A stretch of DNA of 64,000 nt from Nitrospirales bacterium (lineage in GTDB: Bacteria; Nitrospirota; Nitrospiria; Nitrospirales; UBA8639): positions 827,147 to 891,146 of the forward strand of contig JALDRJ010000002.1 of the NCBI GenBank assembly GCA_031315865.1, written 5' to 3'. A model generated the notes under the pieces. The model was given only the letters and a program-made list of their open reading frames with translations, was not told the DNA's origin and did not search any database. The position numbers and the translations under genes are program-made. Of the stretch, positions 25,699 through 35,112 are shown piece by piece. Every line of letters starts with the position of its first letter. Positions within the stretch are counted from its first letter, which is position 1.

Positions 25699-25782
25699 CC
25701 CAATATGGCTCGCGTCATCTTGTCACTCACCTGATCGTCAGTTGTGTCGATTCTTCGCAGTGAGTTTCGCCAGCCATTCTGG

Positions 25783-26715
25783 CTATTCCAAATCTTTCGC
25801 ACACCGCACGCCATGTGCCGCATTACGGGAAGTGCGTAAGTTAAAGATACGAACGCCAGTGCCGACAAACTCTGGAGATGTCGCCCAGGAACCTCCCCGT
25901 AGTACCTTAAAATGTCCTTCAGGAGGGCCATTGGGATTCTTCCTGGGACTGCGCGAGTAATAATCTTCTGAATACCAATCAGCGACCCATTCCCACGCGT
26001 TCCCGATCATGTCATGCAATCCCCAGGCATTCGCTTCAAAAGAACCGACTGGAGCCGTCCTGACCCAATGGTCATTGTAGCCCTCAAGAATTGGCCATGG
26101 TCTATTAGGAAATTCGTTCTTGTGGGAAATGTCGGCGACATTCCCGACTATTGTTGATCTCGAATCTGTCGTGGCCAACCAGGCATTGGTTGAGGAACCA
26201 GCTCTTGAGGCATATTCCCATTCCGCCTCAGTCGGCAAACGTTTTCCTACTCCTTCACAATAGGCTTTGGCGTCATCCCATGAAATCATTACGACGGGAT
26301 GACTCCCCCGTCTGGTGGCAAACACACTTTGCCTTCCCTCAGGCTTTTTCCACCATGCCCCGGCTTCTTCTGTCCATTGCTCATCCTCCACATACACCCA
26401 GGCCTTTCCTAGTTTCTCTGCGGAAGTTTTGAACTTGTGTCGTGTCACGAATTTTCGGAATTCCCGATTGGTGACTTCATACTTATCCAAATAAAACGCG
26501 TTCAGCGAAACCATATGCCGGGGACGTTCGTCAGCACCCGATTGTGGATTAGCAGTCCCCATTTCAAACACTCCGGCCGGAAGCAAGACCATATCGCTCT
26601 GGGTTTCGTGCTCCTCAGATAGGGCCAGGCTAGAGGGACCAACCAAGCCATTCCATGAAGGAAAAAGGCCAACCGGGAAAAAAGTTATAAGAATAGTGAA
26701 AAAGAAAATAGGCAT
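25783..26715 (-). CDS. Exported formylglycine-generating-enzyme-fold (SUMF1) protein
   Basis: A 310-residue member of the FGE-sulfatase family. After an N-terminal signal (residues 1-30) come the typical segments: MVLLPAGVFEMGT, DERPRHMVSLNAFYLDKYEV, PVVMISWDDAKAYCEGVGKRLPTEAEWEYA, NAWGLHDMIGNAWEWVADWY, VLRGGSW and the closing GVRCAKD. True FGEs carry two active-site Cys in the C-terminal part; here I see few Cys (in AYCEGV and GVRCAK), so the catalytic role is doubtful and a binding or structural role is possible. Start chosen at ATG 26715 with GGAG upstream. No sulfatase gene is nearby. Confidence 0.82.
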   Translation of the reverse strand: MPIFFFTILITFFPVGLFPSWNGLVGPSSLALSEEHETQSDMVLLPAGVFEMGTANPQSGADERPRHMVSLNAFYLDKYEVTNREFRKFVTRHKFKTSAEKLGKAWVYVEDEQWTEEAGAWWKKPEGRQSVFATRRGSHPVVMISWDDAKAYCEGVGKRLPTEAEWEYASRAGSSTNAWLATTDSRSTIVGNVADISHKNEFPNRPWPILEGYNDHWVRTAPVGSFEANAWGLHDMIGNAWEWVADWYSEDYYSRSPRKNPNGPPEGHFKVLRGGSWATSPEFVGTGVRIFNLRTSRNAAHGVRCAKDLE

Positions 26716-26754
26716 ACGAAAAAACTCCACCCATGAATCATCTTGAAGCGTTCA

Positions 26755-28278
26755 TCAATTCCGCCTCGCCATCCCTCGTGGCTCGCCGACATCCCACCCT
26801 CCCCCCACGGCTTTGAACAGAGCCACCATTTCCGTCAAGCGGGCCCGTTCAGTGGAAACCAGTGATTGTTCCGCCGTCAAGACACTGCGCTGGGCATCCA
26901 GCACATCGAGGTATGTCACGAGGCCTTTTCGATAGCGAATCTCAGCCAAAGCGCGCGCATCTTGAGCCGCTGCCACCTGACGGCCTTGGTATTTGAGTTG
27001 TTCAGCCCGCGTTTGCAAAGCCACCAGAAGATCCGATACTTCACGAAACGCGTTTAAAATCGTCTGGTGGTATTGTTGGAGCATTTGTTCATACCGAACT
27101 TCGGCAATTTCGAGTCGAGCAACGTTCGTCTTTCCGAGGAATATGGGAAGCGTGATGGATGGACCAATAGCCATCGATCGACTGGCCCAGTTAAACCATC
27201 GATCAAACTCACTCGTCTGAAACCCACCATTTCCCGTGATGCTCAGGGAGGGGAAAAAGTACGCTCTCGCTTCACCAATCCTGGCATTGGCAGCCATCAA
27301 TGAATGTTCAACCTGCACGATATCGGGCCGGCGCGCTAACAGGTCCGCGGGAAGACCCACGGGAATTTCCGGTTGTGTCACGACATCCCGCAGCGGTTTT
27401 CGTGGAAGAGCTAATGCGTCGGGGGGAGAGCCGGTCAAGACTTCAAGATGGTGAACTTGCGCAGCCCGTTGCCTGCGAAGTTCCGGAATTTGCGCCGCAC
27501 TTTCCGCCACTAAAATTTCGGCCCGTCTCACATCAAGGTCGGAGATCAGGCCTGCCTCTGCCCGTGTCAGGAGCAAGTTCAATGAATCTTGCCGAAGGGC
27601 GAGGTTTGTTTCAGCGATTTCAATCTGTTCATCAAGCTCCCGCAGCCGAAAATACGATTCACCAACATCACTGATGAGCGTGAGGACAATGCCCCGTCGC
27701 TCCATTTCCAAGGCCTCGGCCTCAGCCTCAACGGCCTCCAAGCCACGTCGTATTCGCCCCCATAGGTCTAACTCCCACCGCAAATCCAGCAACGCATTCC
27801 AGACATCGAAATTGGCTCCAGGCGGCGCAAACCCTTCTGGCGCACCTCCGGTAGGACCGACCAAGATGGTCTCAGAACGTCGGTTCCGACTGTAAGAACC
27901 ATTGACATTGACCTGAGGATAGAGCCCTGCGCCAGCCGCGATTGTCAGCGCCCGGCCTTCCATGACACGAAAGCTCGCCTGTCGCAGGTCATGATTGTTC
28001 TCGACGGCTAGGGTAATAAACCTGGAAAGTTCCTCATTTTCAAACGCCTGCCACCAGGCGGCGTCAGGAACCGCATGCGACGAAATCGGGACCGCCGTGC
28101 TGTCACCGTTTAACGTCATCACATTCCAATCACTCGGCACGTCAACGGACGGCGGCCGGTAGTCGGGACCCACGAGACATCCGGAAAGACTCAGAAGTAC
28201 CCATGCCAGGACATACCGGACAAAACGAACCGAGTGGCGCCAGTCAACGACGATGACGCGTAAAGTGTATGGCATCAT
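26755..28278 (-). CDS. NodT-type outer-membrane efflux lipoprotein
   Basis: A 507-residue TolC-fold channel of the NodT/OprM group. The signal ends in a lipobox LSGC, followed by LVGPDYRPP, the hallmark N-terminus of this group. Repeats (residues about 70-280 and 290-490) contain long helices; LLARRPDIVQVEHSL is the central family motif, and GLVTYLDVLDAQRSVL the C-terminal one. It is the last gene of the ABC-type exporter set, 15 bases after the adaptor stop, and provides its outer-membrane duct. Confidence 0.92.
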   Translation of the reverse strand: MMPYTLRVIVVDWRHSVRFVRYVLAWVLLSLSGCLVGPDYRPPSVDVPSDWNVMTLNGDSTAVPISSHAVPDAAWWQAFENEELSRFITLAVENNHDLRQASFRVMEGRALTIAAGAGLYPQVNVNGSYSRNRRSETILVGPTGGAPEGFAPPGANFDVWNALLDLRWELDLWGRIRRGLEAVEAEAEALEMERRGIVLTLISDVGESYFRLRELDEQIEIAETNLALRQDSLNLLLTRAEAGLISDLDVRRAEILVAESAAQIPELRRQRAAQVHHLEVLTGSPPDALALPRKPLRDVVTQPEIPVGLPADLLARRPDIVQVEHSLMAANARIGEARAYFFPSLSITGNGGFQTSEFDRWFNWASRSMAIGPSITLPIFLGKTNVARLEIAEVRYEQMLQQYHQTILNAFREVSDLLVALQTRAEQLKYQGRQVAAAQDARALAEIRYRKGLVTYLDVLDAQRSVLTAEQSLVSTERARLTEMVALFKAVGGGWDVGEPRGMARRN

Positions 28279-28293
28279 GTTCGCTCGCTTTCC

Positions 28294-29253
28294 TTATCGA
28301 GAAGGGTGGATGCCGTCTTTTGAGACCTGACCACGCTCGATGAAGACATCGACCTGCTGCCCGACATACACAGGAAATTCTGGTTTATGAAATCGATAAA
28401 TAACTTGGAGGACACGGGTATCAACCCGTTCCCGATTGTCGCCTGTCAAGGAACGCTTCGGGACGATGTATGGTTCAATCCGTGTAAATTCAAGCGGGAT
28501 AGACCGTGTGGTCGATCCTTTGAGATAAGCGACGGCAGGACTTTGAGGCCGAACCAATGGAGCATTGACTTCGTCGATATCCGCGCGCACCTGTAAGCGT
28601 TCCGTGTCTCCCAACAGGATATAGGGGTCTTGCGCACCCACGATGGCATATTCCCCGGCTCGTATATTGACTTGCAGAATCGTCCCTGATCGTGGAGCGC
28701 GAACGGTTAACCGTTCCAGGAGAATTTTGGCCTCGTCCCGTTGTGTTTTGGCCAGATGAAAGTCAGCCTTAGCTCGAATGAGTGCACGCTTGGCTCTTTC
28801 GACTTCATGCCATTTTTTTTGCAGATCATCCTGACTGACCGCCCGCCGATCTTCAACGGCCTGTAGTCGTCCCAATTGATCCTGGAGATCTTTGAGACGA
28901 ATCTTTTCTTCCTCAATTCGGGCCAAGACTGACGGCAGCGAATCCTGTCGTGTCCGAAGACCTGCACGCAAGGCACGATCATCGAGTTGAAACAGCGGCT
29001 TCCCCCGTGACACGTGATCTCCGACCTCAACGTAGACCTTGGTGACGAGCCCCGAAACCGGTGGCGCGATCCGCACGTTTTCATTCACCGCTTCGATAAT
29101 GCCCGATGCGGCAACCGTCGCCGCATAAGGATTCCGGGGAGGCGCTTCGAGGGGAGGAGGCGCTGGAGAAATCGCACGTGCGCCCCATAACGCCACGACC
29201 GTTAGGATCACGCCCCCAATCGCGACCCAAAAACTCAACCGTTTCAGGATCAT
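28294..29253 (-). CDS. HlyD/DevB-type periplasmic adaptor of an ABC exporter
   Basis: A 319-residue adaptor with an N-terminal membrane anchor (residues 8-28) and no lipobox. Lipoyl halves are at SGIIEAVNENVRIAPPVSG and TVRAPRSGTILQVNI, separated by a coiled coil (about 100-185), then a beta-barrel. This is the layout of MacA/DevB proteins which connect an ABC permease with TolC-like channels. Its start overlaps the ATPase stop by four bases (ATGA), so the two are translated together. Confidence 0.88.
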   Translation of the reverse strand: MILKRLSFWVAIGGVILTVVALWGARAISPAPPPLEAPPRNPYAATVAASGIIEAVNENVRIAPPVSGLVTKVYVEVGDHVSRGKPLFQLDDRALRAGLRTRQDSLPSVLARIEEEKIRLKDLQDQLGRLQAVEDRRAVSQDDLQKKWHEVERAKRALIRAKADFHLAKTQRDEAKILLERLTVRAPRSGTILQVNIRAGEYAIVGAQDPYILLGDTERLQVRADIDEVNAPLVRPQSPAVAYLKGSTTRSIPLEFTRIEPYIVPKRSLTGDNRERVDTRVLQVIYRFHKPEFPVYVGQQVDVFIERGQVSKDGIHPSR

Positions 29254-29981
29254 GACGTATCTCCGCCATTCACGTATTGCACTTGATGAATTCTTCCATC
29301 TTCCATATGGACAATACGATCCCCAAACTCGAAAATTCGTGAATCATGCGTGACAATCACGACGGCGCGGTCCGGGCGCTTTCCGATACGCCGGAGCTGC
29401 TCGACCACTTTATGACCGGTCTCGCCATCGAGGCTGGCAGTCGGTTCATCGCACAGCAGTAAACGCGGGTTCCCGACAAGGGCGCGGGCAATCGCAACCC
29501 GCTGCTGTTCTCCGCCTGATAATTTGGATGGTAGCGAATGAACGCGCTCGCCCATGCCAAGTTGAGCCAATACTTCTTCCGCGTTCTCTAACGCGTCCTT
29601 CTTAGGAATCCCCCGGATAAAAAGAGGGACGGCGGCATTCTCCACAGCCGTGAGCGCTGGCAATAAGTTGAATTGTTGAAACACGAAACTGAGATAGTCA
29701 CGACGAAATCGCGTTTTCGCGTTCGCGGAAAGCTCCGTGATGGATTCGTCGAGAATAGAAAGCTCTCCCTCATCAGCATCTAAAATTCCCGCGATGACGG
29801 ATAGAAGAGTCGTTTTTCCACTCCCCGACGGCCCGACCAATAACAGGATTTCTCCAGGCACCACATCGACGTCTACCCCTTTTAAGACAGAGATCCGCGC
29901 TTCGCCCTCGCCAAACCCTTTGCAGAGACCTCGTGCTCGCACAAGACGTGATGAACCGTTTTCTACGCTCGCCGTGGACAT
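29250..29981 (-). CDS. ABC transporter ATPase, LolD/MacB/DevA type
   Basis: A 243-residue nucleotide-binding subunit. Walker [10 protein letters not shown] (about residue 51), Q-loop [10 protein letters not shown], signature [15 protein letters not shown], Walker [13 protein letters not shown] and the switch His in VIVTHDSR are complete. The FQQFNLLP and ALTAVENA blocks are typical of the FtsE/LolD/MacB branch that drives mechanotransmission rather than pore transport. GAGGGT precedes the ATG. It lies two bases after the permease stop. Confidence 0.93.
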   Translation of the reverse strand: MSTASVENGSSRLVRARGLCKGFGEGEARISVLKGVDVDVVPGEILLLVGPSGSGKTTLLSVIAGILDADEGELSILDESITELSANAKTRFRRDYLSFVFQQFNLLPALTAVENAAVPLFIRGIPKKDALENAEEVLAQLGMGERVHSLPSKLSGGEQQRVAIARALVGNPRLLLCDEPTASLDGETGHKVVEQLRRIGKRPDRAVVIVTHDSRIFEFGDRIVHMEDGRIHQVQYVNGGDTS

Positions 29982-29983
29982 AC

Positions 29984-31117
29984 CTACCCTCGGAATACAA
30001 TAGCCGGTTCCAGTTTCGCCAATTTTCGGATACTGATCGCGCTCGACAACCCGCAGATCCCCAACAACGCCACAAACACTCCCGCCAGTAACGGCCAGGT
30101 CTCCACGAACGGCAACTCCTCATTGCTCGCAGCGGTGAGACCAAATACTGTGGCTAATCCAATACCGATTCCATACCCGATGAACCCCACTAAAAAGCTC
30201 TGGAGCAAAATCATACGCGCCAGCATTCCCGTGCTGGCCCCAATCGCTTTTAACGCTCCAAATTGCTTCAGGTTTTCGACCGTAAAGAGATAAAACGTTT
30301 GTCCCGAGATAGCCATTCCAACGATAAAGCCTAAGAGCACCGTCGTGCCAAAGTTGACGCCGATACCGGTGTTTTTCAAGATCCACTGAATCGTCTTCCA
30401 TGAAAATTCCTGCTGGGTAAACGCCCCCAGATTGGTGTGTTCCTCGATCCGACGAGCCAGCGATTCCGAACTCAACCCAGGAACGGGTTTCGCCAACACA
30501 TAAGAAAGCTTTCGTCGCTCGGGAGGAGAGTAACTTAAAGCCCGTTCATAAGTGGTATACACAAAGGGGATGTTTTGAAAACTTTTTTGGGTGTCAGCAA
30601 TGCCCACAACTCGGGCTTTGCGGTCATTAATCTCAAAAACCGTCCCCAACCTGATCACGTCCGGCCCTCCCAGCCGCTCCACCGCCCATTGATCCAGCAC
30701 CACGGTATCAGGGGATCGCAGTTCTTCAATGGAGCCCTCAAAAATAACGTTCGGACGCCCGATGAGCGTCGCCGCATCGAGTCCAACCAAAGAAATCTGC
30801 TGATAGTTCCCATCGGCCAATCGTGCCCGCTGCACCCCTTTATACAGAGGGACGGCCCATTCAACGCCCGGCACACTTCGGACGATCGTCACTGCCGTAT
30901 CCGCTAACGGCTTCACTTCATCCACGTGGTTGATATTCGGATCGGTCACCCAAATTGGAACATTGATGTTACTGATCCCCGACTGGGAGTACATCATCAG
31001 CCCCCAAAAGATCGCCCCCTGTTGCACAATCAGCATGGTAGAAAAAGTCAAACCCGCCAATAACATTAAATATTTCGCCCGATCGCCAAACAGCATCTTC
31101 AGGGCAATAAAGTTCAT
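29984..31117 (-). CDS. ABC transporter permease, FtsX/DevC type
   Basis: A 377-residue permease with the MacB-like topology: helix 1 (residues 16-38), a periplasmic domain of about 220 residues, and three C-terminal helices (TTVLLGFIVGMAISGQTFYL, LLQSFLVGFIGYGIGIG, LLAGVFVALLGICGL). The start MNFIALKMLFGDRAKYL is typical for DevC proteins. Together with the ATPase, adaptor and NodT-like channel it forms a MacAB-TolC/DevBCA-like exporter. Its ATG overlaps the tetR stop by four bases. Confidence 0.9.
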   Translation of the reverse strand: MNFIALKMLFGDRAKYLMLLAGLTFSTMLIVQQGAIFWGLMMYSQSGISNINVPIWVTDPNINHVDEVKPLADTAVTIVRSVPGVEWAVPLYKGVQRARLADGNYQQISLVGLDAATLIGRPNVIFEGSIEELRSPDTVVLDQWAVERLGGPDVIRLGTVFEINDRKARVVGIADTQKSFQNIPFVYTTYERALSYSPPERRKLSYVLAKPVPGLSSESLARRIEEHTNLGAFTQQEFSWKTIQWILKNTGIGVNFGTTVLLGFIVGMAISGQTFYLFTVENLKQFGALKAIGASTGMLARMILLQSFLVGFIGYGIGIGLATVFGLTAASNEELPFVETWPLLAGVFVALLGICGLSSAISIRKLAKLEPAIVFRG

Positions 31118-31806
31118 ACGCGCGTACGCTTTCGAGGTGAGTGAGGTTTGTTTCTGCGCGTCGGCTTCTGTTTCGGCGAAGGAACATGGCCGGCACGAAG
31201 ACCATCTAAGAATATGGACACGAACGTTTCTTCAATCTCTTGGGGATTTTTCTTGACGGGCATGTTGAAGATCTGACTTAACAGGCGATGATAAATCAGC
31301 ATTCCCATGAATGCCCGGGCCGAAAGGAGTGGATCGGCTGTTCGAAAAGCCCCTTCTTTCATGCGGCGGTCGAGATAGCCAGCCAAAAATTCATAGAACA
31401 CGCGAACATGATTCTGAAAAAACATGTCCGACAATTCATGTTCTTCCAGAGCGCTGAACAGTAAGAGGCGCATAAGCTGAATGTCCGGAGCATGTCTCAC
31501 GATGGTCCGGGCAATAAAGGTAAACACCTGCTTATCATCCTGCTGGTCAGCCAAGACTTTCAGTTCATGCAGAATGTCAGGAACGGGAGATGCTTTCGCC
31601 AAGATGGCGGCATAGAGTTCATTTTTTGAGGGAAAATGTTTGAACAGTAGAGCCTCACTGACGCCCGCGTGCTCGGCAATGGCCTTCGTCTTGGCCCCGG
31701 TAAACCCCCTCGCGGCAAATTGCGATGCAGCTGAAGCAATGATACTCGCTCGACGCTCCGCCCCTGAGAGTCGAGAGGAGCCTCCTTTACGGGGACGTTT
31801 GCGCAT
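31114..31806 (-). CDS. TetR-family repressor of the ABC exporter operon
   Basis: A 230-residue regulator with the N-terminal helix-turn-helix RRASIIASAASQFAARGF and recognition helix AGVSEALLFKHFPSKNELY (about residues 20-65). Both termini are basic tails (MRKRPRKGGSSR and PTRRNKPHSPRKRTRV), which may strengthen DNA contact. A C-terminal helical domain holds the ligand pocket. It overlaps the permease start by four bases and is preceded by a palindrome at 31828-31845, so it probably represses its own exporter operon. Confidence 0.9.
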   Translation of the reverse strand: MRKRPRKGGSSRLSGAERRASIIASAASQFAARGFTGAKTKAIAEHAGVSEALLFKHFPSKNELYAAILAKASPVPDILHELKVLADQQDDKQVFTFIARTIVRHAPDIQLMRLLLFSALEEHELSDMFFQNHVRVFYEFLAGYLDRRMKEGAFRTADPLLSARAFMGMLIYHRLLSQIFNMPVKKNPQEIEETFVSIFLDGLRAGHVPSPKQKPTRRNKPHSPRKRTRV

Positions 31807-31827
31807 GTTTATCAGTGAGCAACAGAA

Positions 31828-31845
31828 TAAGTGAGTATTTACTTA
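31828..31845. promoter_or_regulatory. Palindromic operator candidate before the second tetR
   Basis: TAAGT (31828-31832) and ACTTA (31841-31845) are inverted around the centre; the inner TGAGTA-TT-TACTTA (31832-31845) is also nearly symmetrical. The site is 22 bases before the tetR start codon, and shares TGAGTA with the middle site of the other TetR operator cluster. Confidence 0.5.
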
Positions 31846-31947
31846 GTGGGAAAAACCATAACGCTCGCCATAGGAATTGTCAACGAGAAGACCTCTCATC
31901 CAACGGAACCCAGAATTCTCAAAGGTATTGCACATACAAGCCATAGC

Positions 31948-31966
31948 CTCTCGAGAGTGATACAAT
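31948..31966 (+). promoter_or_regulatory. Extended -10 promoter with an overlapping palindrome before the CBS gene
   Basis: TACAAT (31961-31966) preceded by TG one base away forms an extended -10; no good -35 is seen. A perfect 10-bp palindrome CTCTCGAGAG (31948-31957) ends four bases upstream of the -10, where an operator could sit. The leader to the ATG would be about 105 bases. Confidence 0.35.
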
Positions 31967-32076
31967 GCCACTAACTTCATCAGTCATCAGTCTCATGGAG
32001 AACGGCCTCTCTCATCGAGGCCAGATTGGGCTCAGAGGATGGTCCGCTTTCTTTCGACCTCAGGCAAGGAGGGCAC

Positions 32077-32478
32077 ATGTCACGATTAGCTGAAGTGATG
32101 ACCACAGATTTAAAACGTATACCCTGCCAATCCTCTGTCCTGGATGCCGCCAGGCGGATGCGACAAGAAAACATCGGCTCTCTGCTCGTAGAACGCCCAG
32201 GAAAGTTATTGCGTGATCAAGAATCCAAAATCATTGGCCTCGTCTCGGAGACGGACATTATCCGGAAAGTCGTGGCTGAAGAAGGTAATTTGCGCGAGAC
32301 AAAGGTGGAATCCATCATCACATCACCCATGATTTCGGTCGAGTCTAGCTGGCCCGTCGAAGAGGCCTATGAAATGATGAAACAACAGGGAGTCCGATAC
32401 CTGCTCGTGACGGAATCCGAACATGTCGTTGGACTGATCTCGATGCGTGACATTCTCGTGCACCTCAAAGGAACATGA
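32077..32478 (+). CDS. CBS-domain protein
   Basis: A 133-residue protein made of one CBS pair (Bateman module): the first domain covers residues 1-70 (MTTDLKRIPCQSSVLDAAR, NIGSLLVE, IIGLVSETDIIRKV), the second 75-133 (MISVESSWPVEEAYEMM, RYLLVTESEHVVGLISMRDIL). Such modules bind adenine nucleotides or SAM and regulate partners. The ATG at 32077 has AAGGAGGG six bases before it and is preferred to an in-frame start 51 bases upstream. No partner is fused; lon follows 145 bases later. Confidence 0.88.
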   Translation: MSRLAEVMTTDLKRIPCQSSVLDAARRMRQENIGSLLVERPGKLLRDQESKIIGLVSETDIIRKVVAEEGNLRETKVESIITSPMISVESSWPVEEAYEMMKQQGVRYLLVTESEHVVGLISMRDILVHLKGT

Positions 32479-32522
32479 TCCTATCAGGCCAATGATCGGC
32501 CGAACTGAACGTGTTCCAAGAC

Positions 32523-32550
32523 TTGACTCTTTCTTATTCATGCCTATCTA
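32523..32550 (+). promoter_or_regulatory. Possible lon promoter
   Basis: TTGACT (32523-32528), 16-base spacer and TATCTA (32545-32550). The -35 is good and the -10 poor. I see no heat-shock sigma-32 pattern and no CIRCE inverted repeat. Confidence 0.35.
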
Positions 32551-32623
32551 TGGGTACGAAAAGGCCGGCTGCGCCCACGATTGACTGACTAACGAACGAT
32601 ACAAACCTTGAGGAGTCAATAGA

Positions 32624-35032
32624 ATGAGTGACGACGGATTGATTACAAGTTTACCAGTGGTCCCCGTTAAACGGACCGTATTATTTCCTGAAACATTAGT
32701 GCCTTTTACCATTGGTCGCGCTCGGTCCATTGCGGCCGTTGACGCCGCGATGAACAGTGAGGACAAGGCGATCCTGTTCTCGGCTCAGCGCGATTTTGAG
32801 CAAGAAGACCCCAAATTCGAAGATCTTTACCAAATCGGCACCAAAGCGCTGATCAAGCAAATGGTGAAGACCTCGGAAGGACATCTCAACATCTTAGTTC
32901 AGGGTGTCGAGCGAATGGTGCTCCTCAAGATAGAAGAGGACGATCCTTACCTTATTGTCCGCGCACGGCAATTAGGCCTCCCGGTTGAGTCAAGCCATGA
33001 GATCGAAGCCTTACACCGGGCGCTTCTCGATCTCGTCAGCCAACTTACCGAACTGATGACCAACGAGGGCGTCTCCGAAATCGTCAATGTCTTACGCGCC
33101 GAGAAGAATCCACTCTCTGTCGCCTACCGGCTTGTTCCACTTCTCAACATGGACGTCGAGCAATTGCAGGCCTTATTAGAAGAATCGCAACTCACCGAAG
33201 TCCTGCGAAAAGTCTACGCCGCGTTATCCCATGAACTCCAAATCCTGAAACTCCGGCATCAAATCGCGAGTCAGGCTCAAGCCGAGATTGGAAAGTCGCA
33301 GCGTGAATACTTTCTCCGGCAACAGCTCAAGGAAATCCAACAAGAACTGGGTGAATTTGAAGGCGGCGAACATGAGGAAGGTGACGTCGCTCATCTCAAA
33401 AAACGCATCGAGGAAACCGATCTTCCTGAAGCCGTCAAAACCGAAGCCAACCGTGAAGTCAAACGGCTGGCCAAGCTCCCTCCCACTGCGCCGGACCATC
33501 AGGTCATACGCAGCTACCTGGAACTGGTCCTTGAACTGCCGTGGAACACCACGACCGATGACAACCTCAACCTGTCACATGTCCGTACCGTGCTTGATGA
33601 AGACCACTACGGGATCCCGGATGTCAAAGAACGTATCCTCGAACATTTGGCCGTACTGAAGCTGAACCCGTCCGCGAAGGCTCCCATCGTCTGCCTCGTC
33701 GGGCCTCCCGGTGTCGGGAAAACCAGTCTCGGTCAGTCTATTGCCCGAGCACTCAATCGAAAGTTCGAACGCATTAGTCTCGGCGGTCTCCACGATGAGG
33801 CGGAGATACGGGGCCATCGACGCACGTATGTCGGCGCATTGCCCGGTCGGATTATTCAAGCTCTGCGTCGCGCCGGGTCCAAAAACCCCGTTGTGATGCT
33901 CGATGAAGTCGATAAAGTCGGAAGAGATTTTCGGGGAGACCCAGCTTCGGCATTGCTGGAGATACTCGACCCCGCGCAAAACCATACATTTCGGGACAAC
34001 TATTTAGATCTTCCGTTTGACCTTTCAAAAGTCATGTTCATCACGACGGCCAACACGCTGGACTCCATCTCTCGGCCACTCTTGGACCGCATGGAGATCA
34101 TCCGGATTCCAGGGTACAGCCAACAGGAGAAACTGGAAATCGCTGTCCGTTATCTGTGGCCTCGCCAACAAGAAGAAGCCGGATTGAATGATGATGTCGT
34201 CACTATTCATGACGACGTGATTCCACACATGATTAATCGCTATACCCGGGAAGCCGGAGTCCGGCAACTCGAACAACAATTGGGGCGGCTCACGAGAAAA
34301 ATAGCCTTGCAACTCGCCGAACGGCCAGTGGATGCTCCACAAGAACAGATCGTCATCGCGAAATCCGACTTGGCCGAGATGTTAGGGATTGAACGGTTCA
34401 TGCCCGAAGAAGGGCGCAAGGAACTTCCCGTCGGAGTGGCCACCGGCCTGGCCTGGACTGAAGCCGGAGGCGATGTGTTGTACGTGGAAAGTACGCTGCT
34501 GCCCGGAGGTCACGAATTGACCATTACAGGACAACTCGGTGACGTGATGCAAGAATCCGCACGCGCCGCCAGGAGCTTTCTCTGGTCACGTGCCGATACT
34601 ATGGGCTTGTCTCCTTCTTTGTTCAAAAAGAATGGCTTGCATATCCATGTGCCGGAAGGGGCCATACCGAAAGACGGGCCATCGGCTGGCGTCACGATGG
34701 CCAGCGCGCTCGCCTCTTTATTCTTGCGTATTCCTGTCCGTCAGGATACGGCCATGACCGGCGAAATCAATCTGAGCGGAATGGTCTTGCCCGTAGGGGG
34801 CATCAAAGAAAAAGTTCTCGCGGCGCACCGGGTGGGTATTCGGCGGATCTTGCTACCCAAGGCCAACGAAAAAGACTTGAAGGATGTGCCCGATCAGGTC
34901 AAAGATGACATTCAAGTCGTATTCGTCGAGACGATCGACGAGGCCCTCAGAGAAGTGCTTCAGACAGATTCACCATTGGTGTTTCAGGCAAAACTCAAGA
35001 CCGCCACTCAGCTTGCACCCATTCATCATTGA
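32624..35032 (+). CDS. lon: ATP-dependent protease Lon
   Basis: An 802-residue cytosolic AAA+ serine protease that removes misfolded and regulatory proteins. N-terminal substrate domain (residues 1-200, [13 protein letters not shown]), coiled helical linker (about 210-300), AAA+ module with Walker A GPPGVGKT at 360-367 and Walker [10 protein letters not shown], and the C-terminal protease domain with Ser687 (PKDGPSAG) and Lys730 ([10 protein letters not shown]), spaced by 43 as in E. coli Lon. GAGGAGT precedes the ATG. Length is normal for LonA. Confidence 0.97.
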   Translation: MSDDGLITSLPVVPVKRTVLFPETLVPFTIGRARSIAAVDAAMNSEDKAILFSAQRDFEQEDPKFEDLYQIGTKALIKQMVKTSEGHLNILVQGVERMVLLKIEEDDPYLIVRARQLGLPVESSHEIEALHRALLDLVSQLTELMTNEGVSEIVNVLRAEKNPLSVAYRLVPLLNMDVEQLQALLEESQLTEVLRKVYAALSHELQILKLRHQIASQAQAEIGKSQREYFLRQQLKEIQQELGEFEGGEHEEGDVAHLKKRIEETDLPEAVKTEANREVKRLAKLPPTAPDHQVIRSYLELVLELPWNTTTDDNLNLSHVRTVLDEDHYGIPDVKERILEHLAVLKLNPSAKAPIVCLVGPPGVGKTSLGQSIARALNRKFERISLGGLHDEAEIRGHRRTYVGALPGRIIQALRRAGSKNPVVMLDEVDKVGRDFRGDPASALLEILDPAQNHTFRDNYLDLPFDLSKVMFITTANTLDSISRPLLDRMEIIRIPGYSQQEKLEIAVRYLWPRQQEEAGLNDDVVTIHDDVIPHMINRYTREAGVRQLEQQLGRLTRKIALQLAERPVDAPQEQIVIAKSDLAEMLGIERFMPEEGRKELPVGVATGLAWTEAGGDVLYVESTLLPGGHELTITGQLGDVMQESARAARSFLWSRADTMGLSPSLFKKNGLHIHVPEGAIPKDGPSAGVTMASALASLFLRIPVRQDTAMTGEINLSGMVLPVGGIKEKVLAAHRVGIRRILLPKANEKDLKDVPDQVKDDIQVVFVETIDEALREVLQTDSPLVFQAKLKTATQLAPIHH

Positions 35033-35075
35033 CAACAATGACCTCTGCTCAGTCACGAAACACCCGATTTCTCAT

Positions 35076-35102
35076 AGGCAACCTCGCAAACAGAGGTTGC
35101 CT
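35076..35102. terminator. Hairpin between convergent lon and nlpC-type genes
   Basis: Perfect 10-bp arms AGGCAACCTC (35076-35085) and GAGGTTGCCT (35093-35102) with a 7-base loop. There is no T-run on either side, so termination may need Rho, but its place between two converging genes suggests a shared terminator. Confidence 0.5.
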
Positions 35103-35112
35103 GTGCAAGAGT

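Noticed and set aside
32479-32623. Possible heat-shock control (sigma-32 or CIRCE) before lon.
   Set aside because: Neither the -10 CCCCAT type nor the TTAGCACTC inverted repeat is present.
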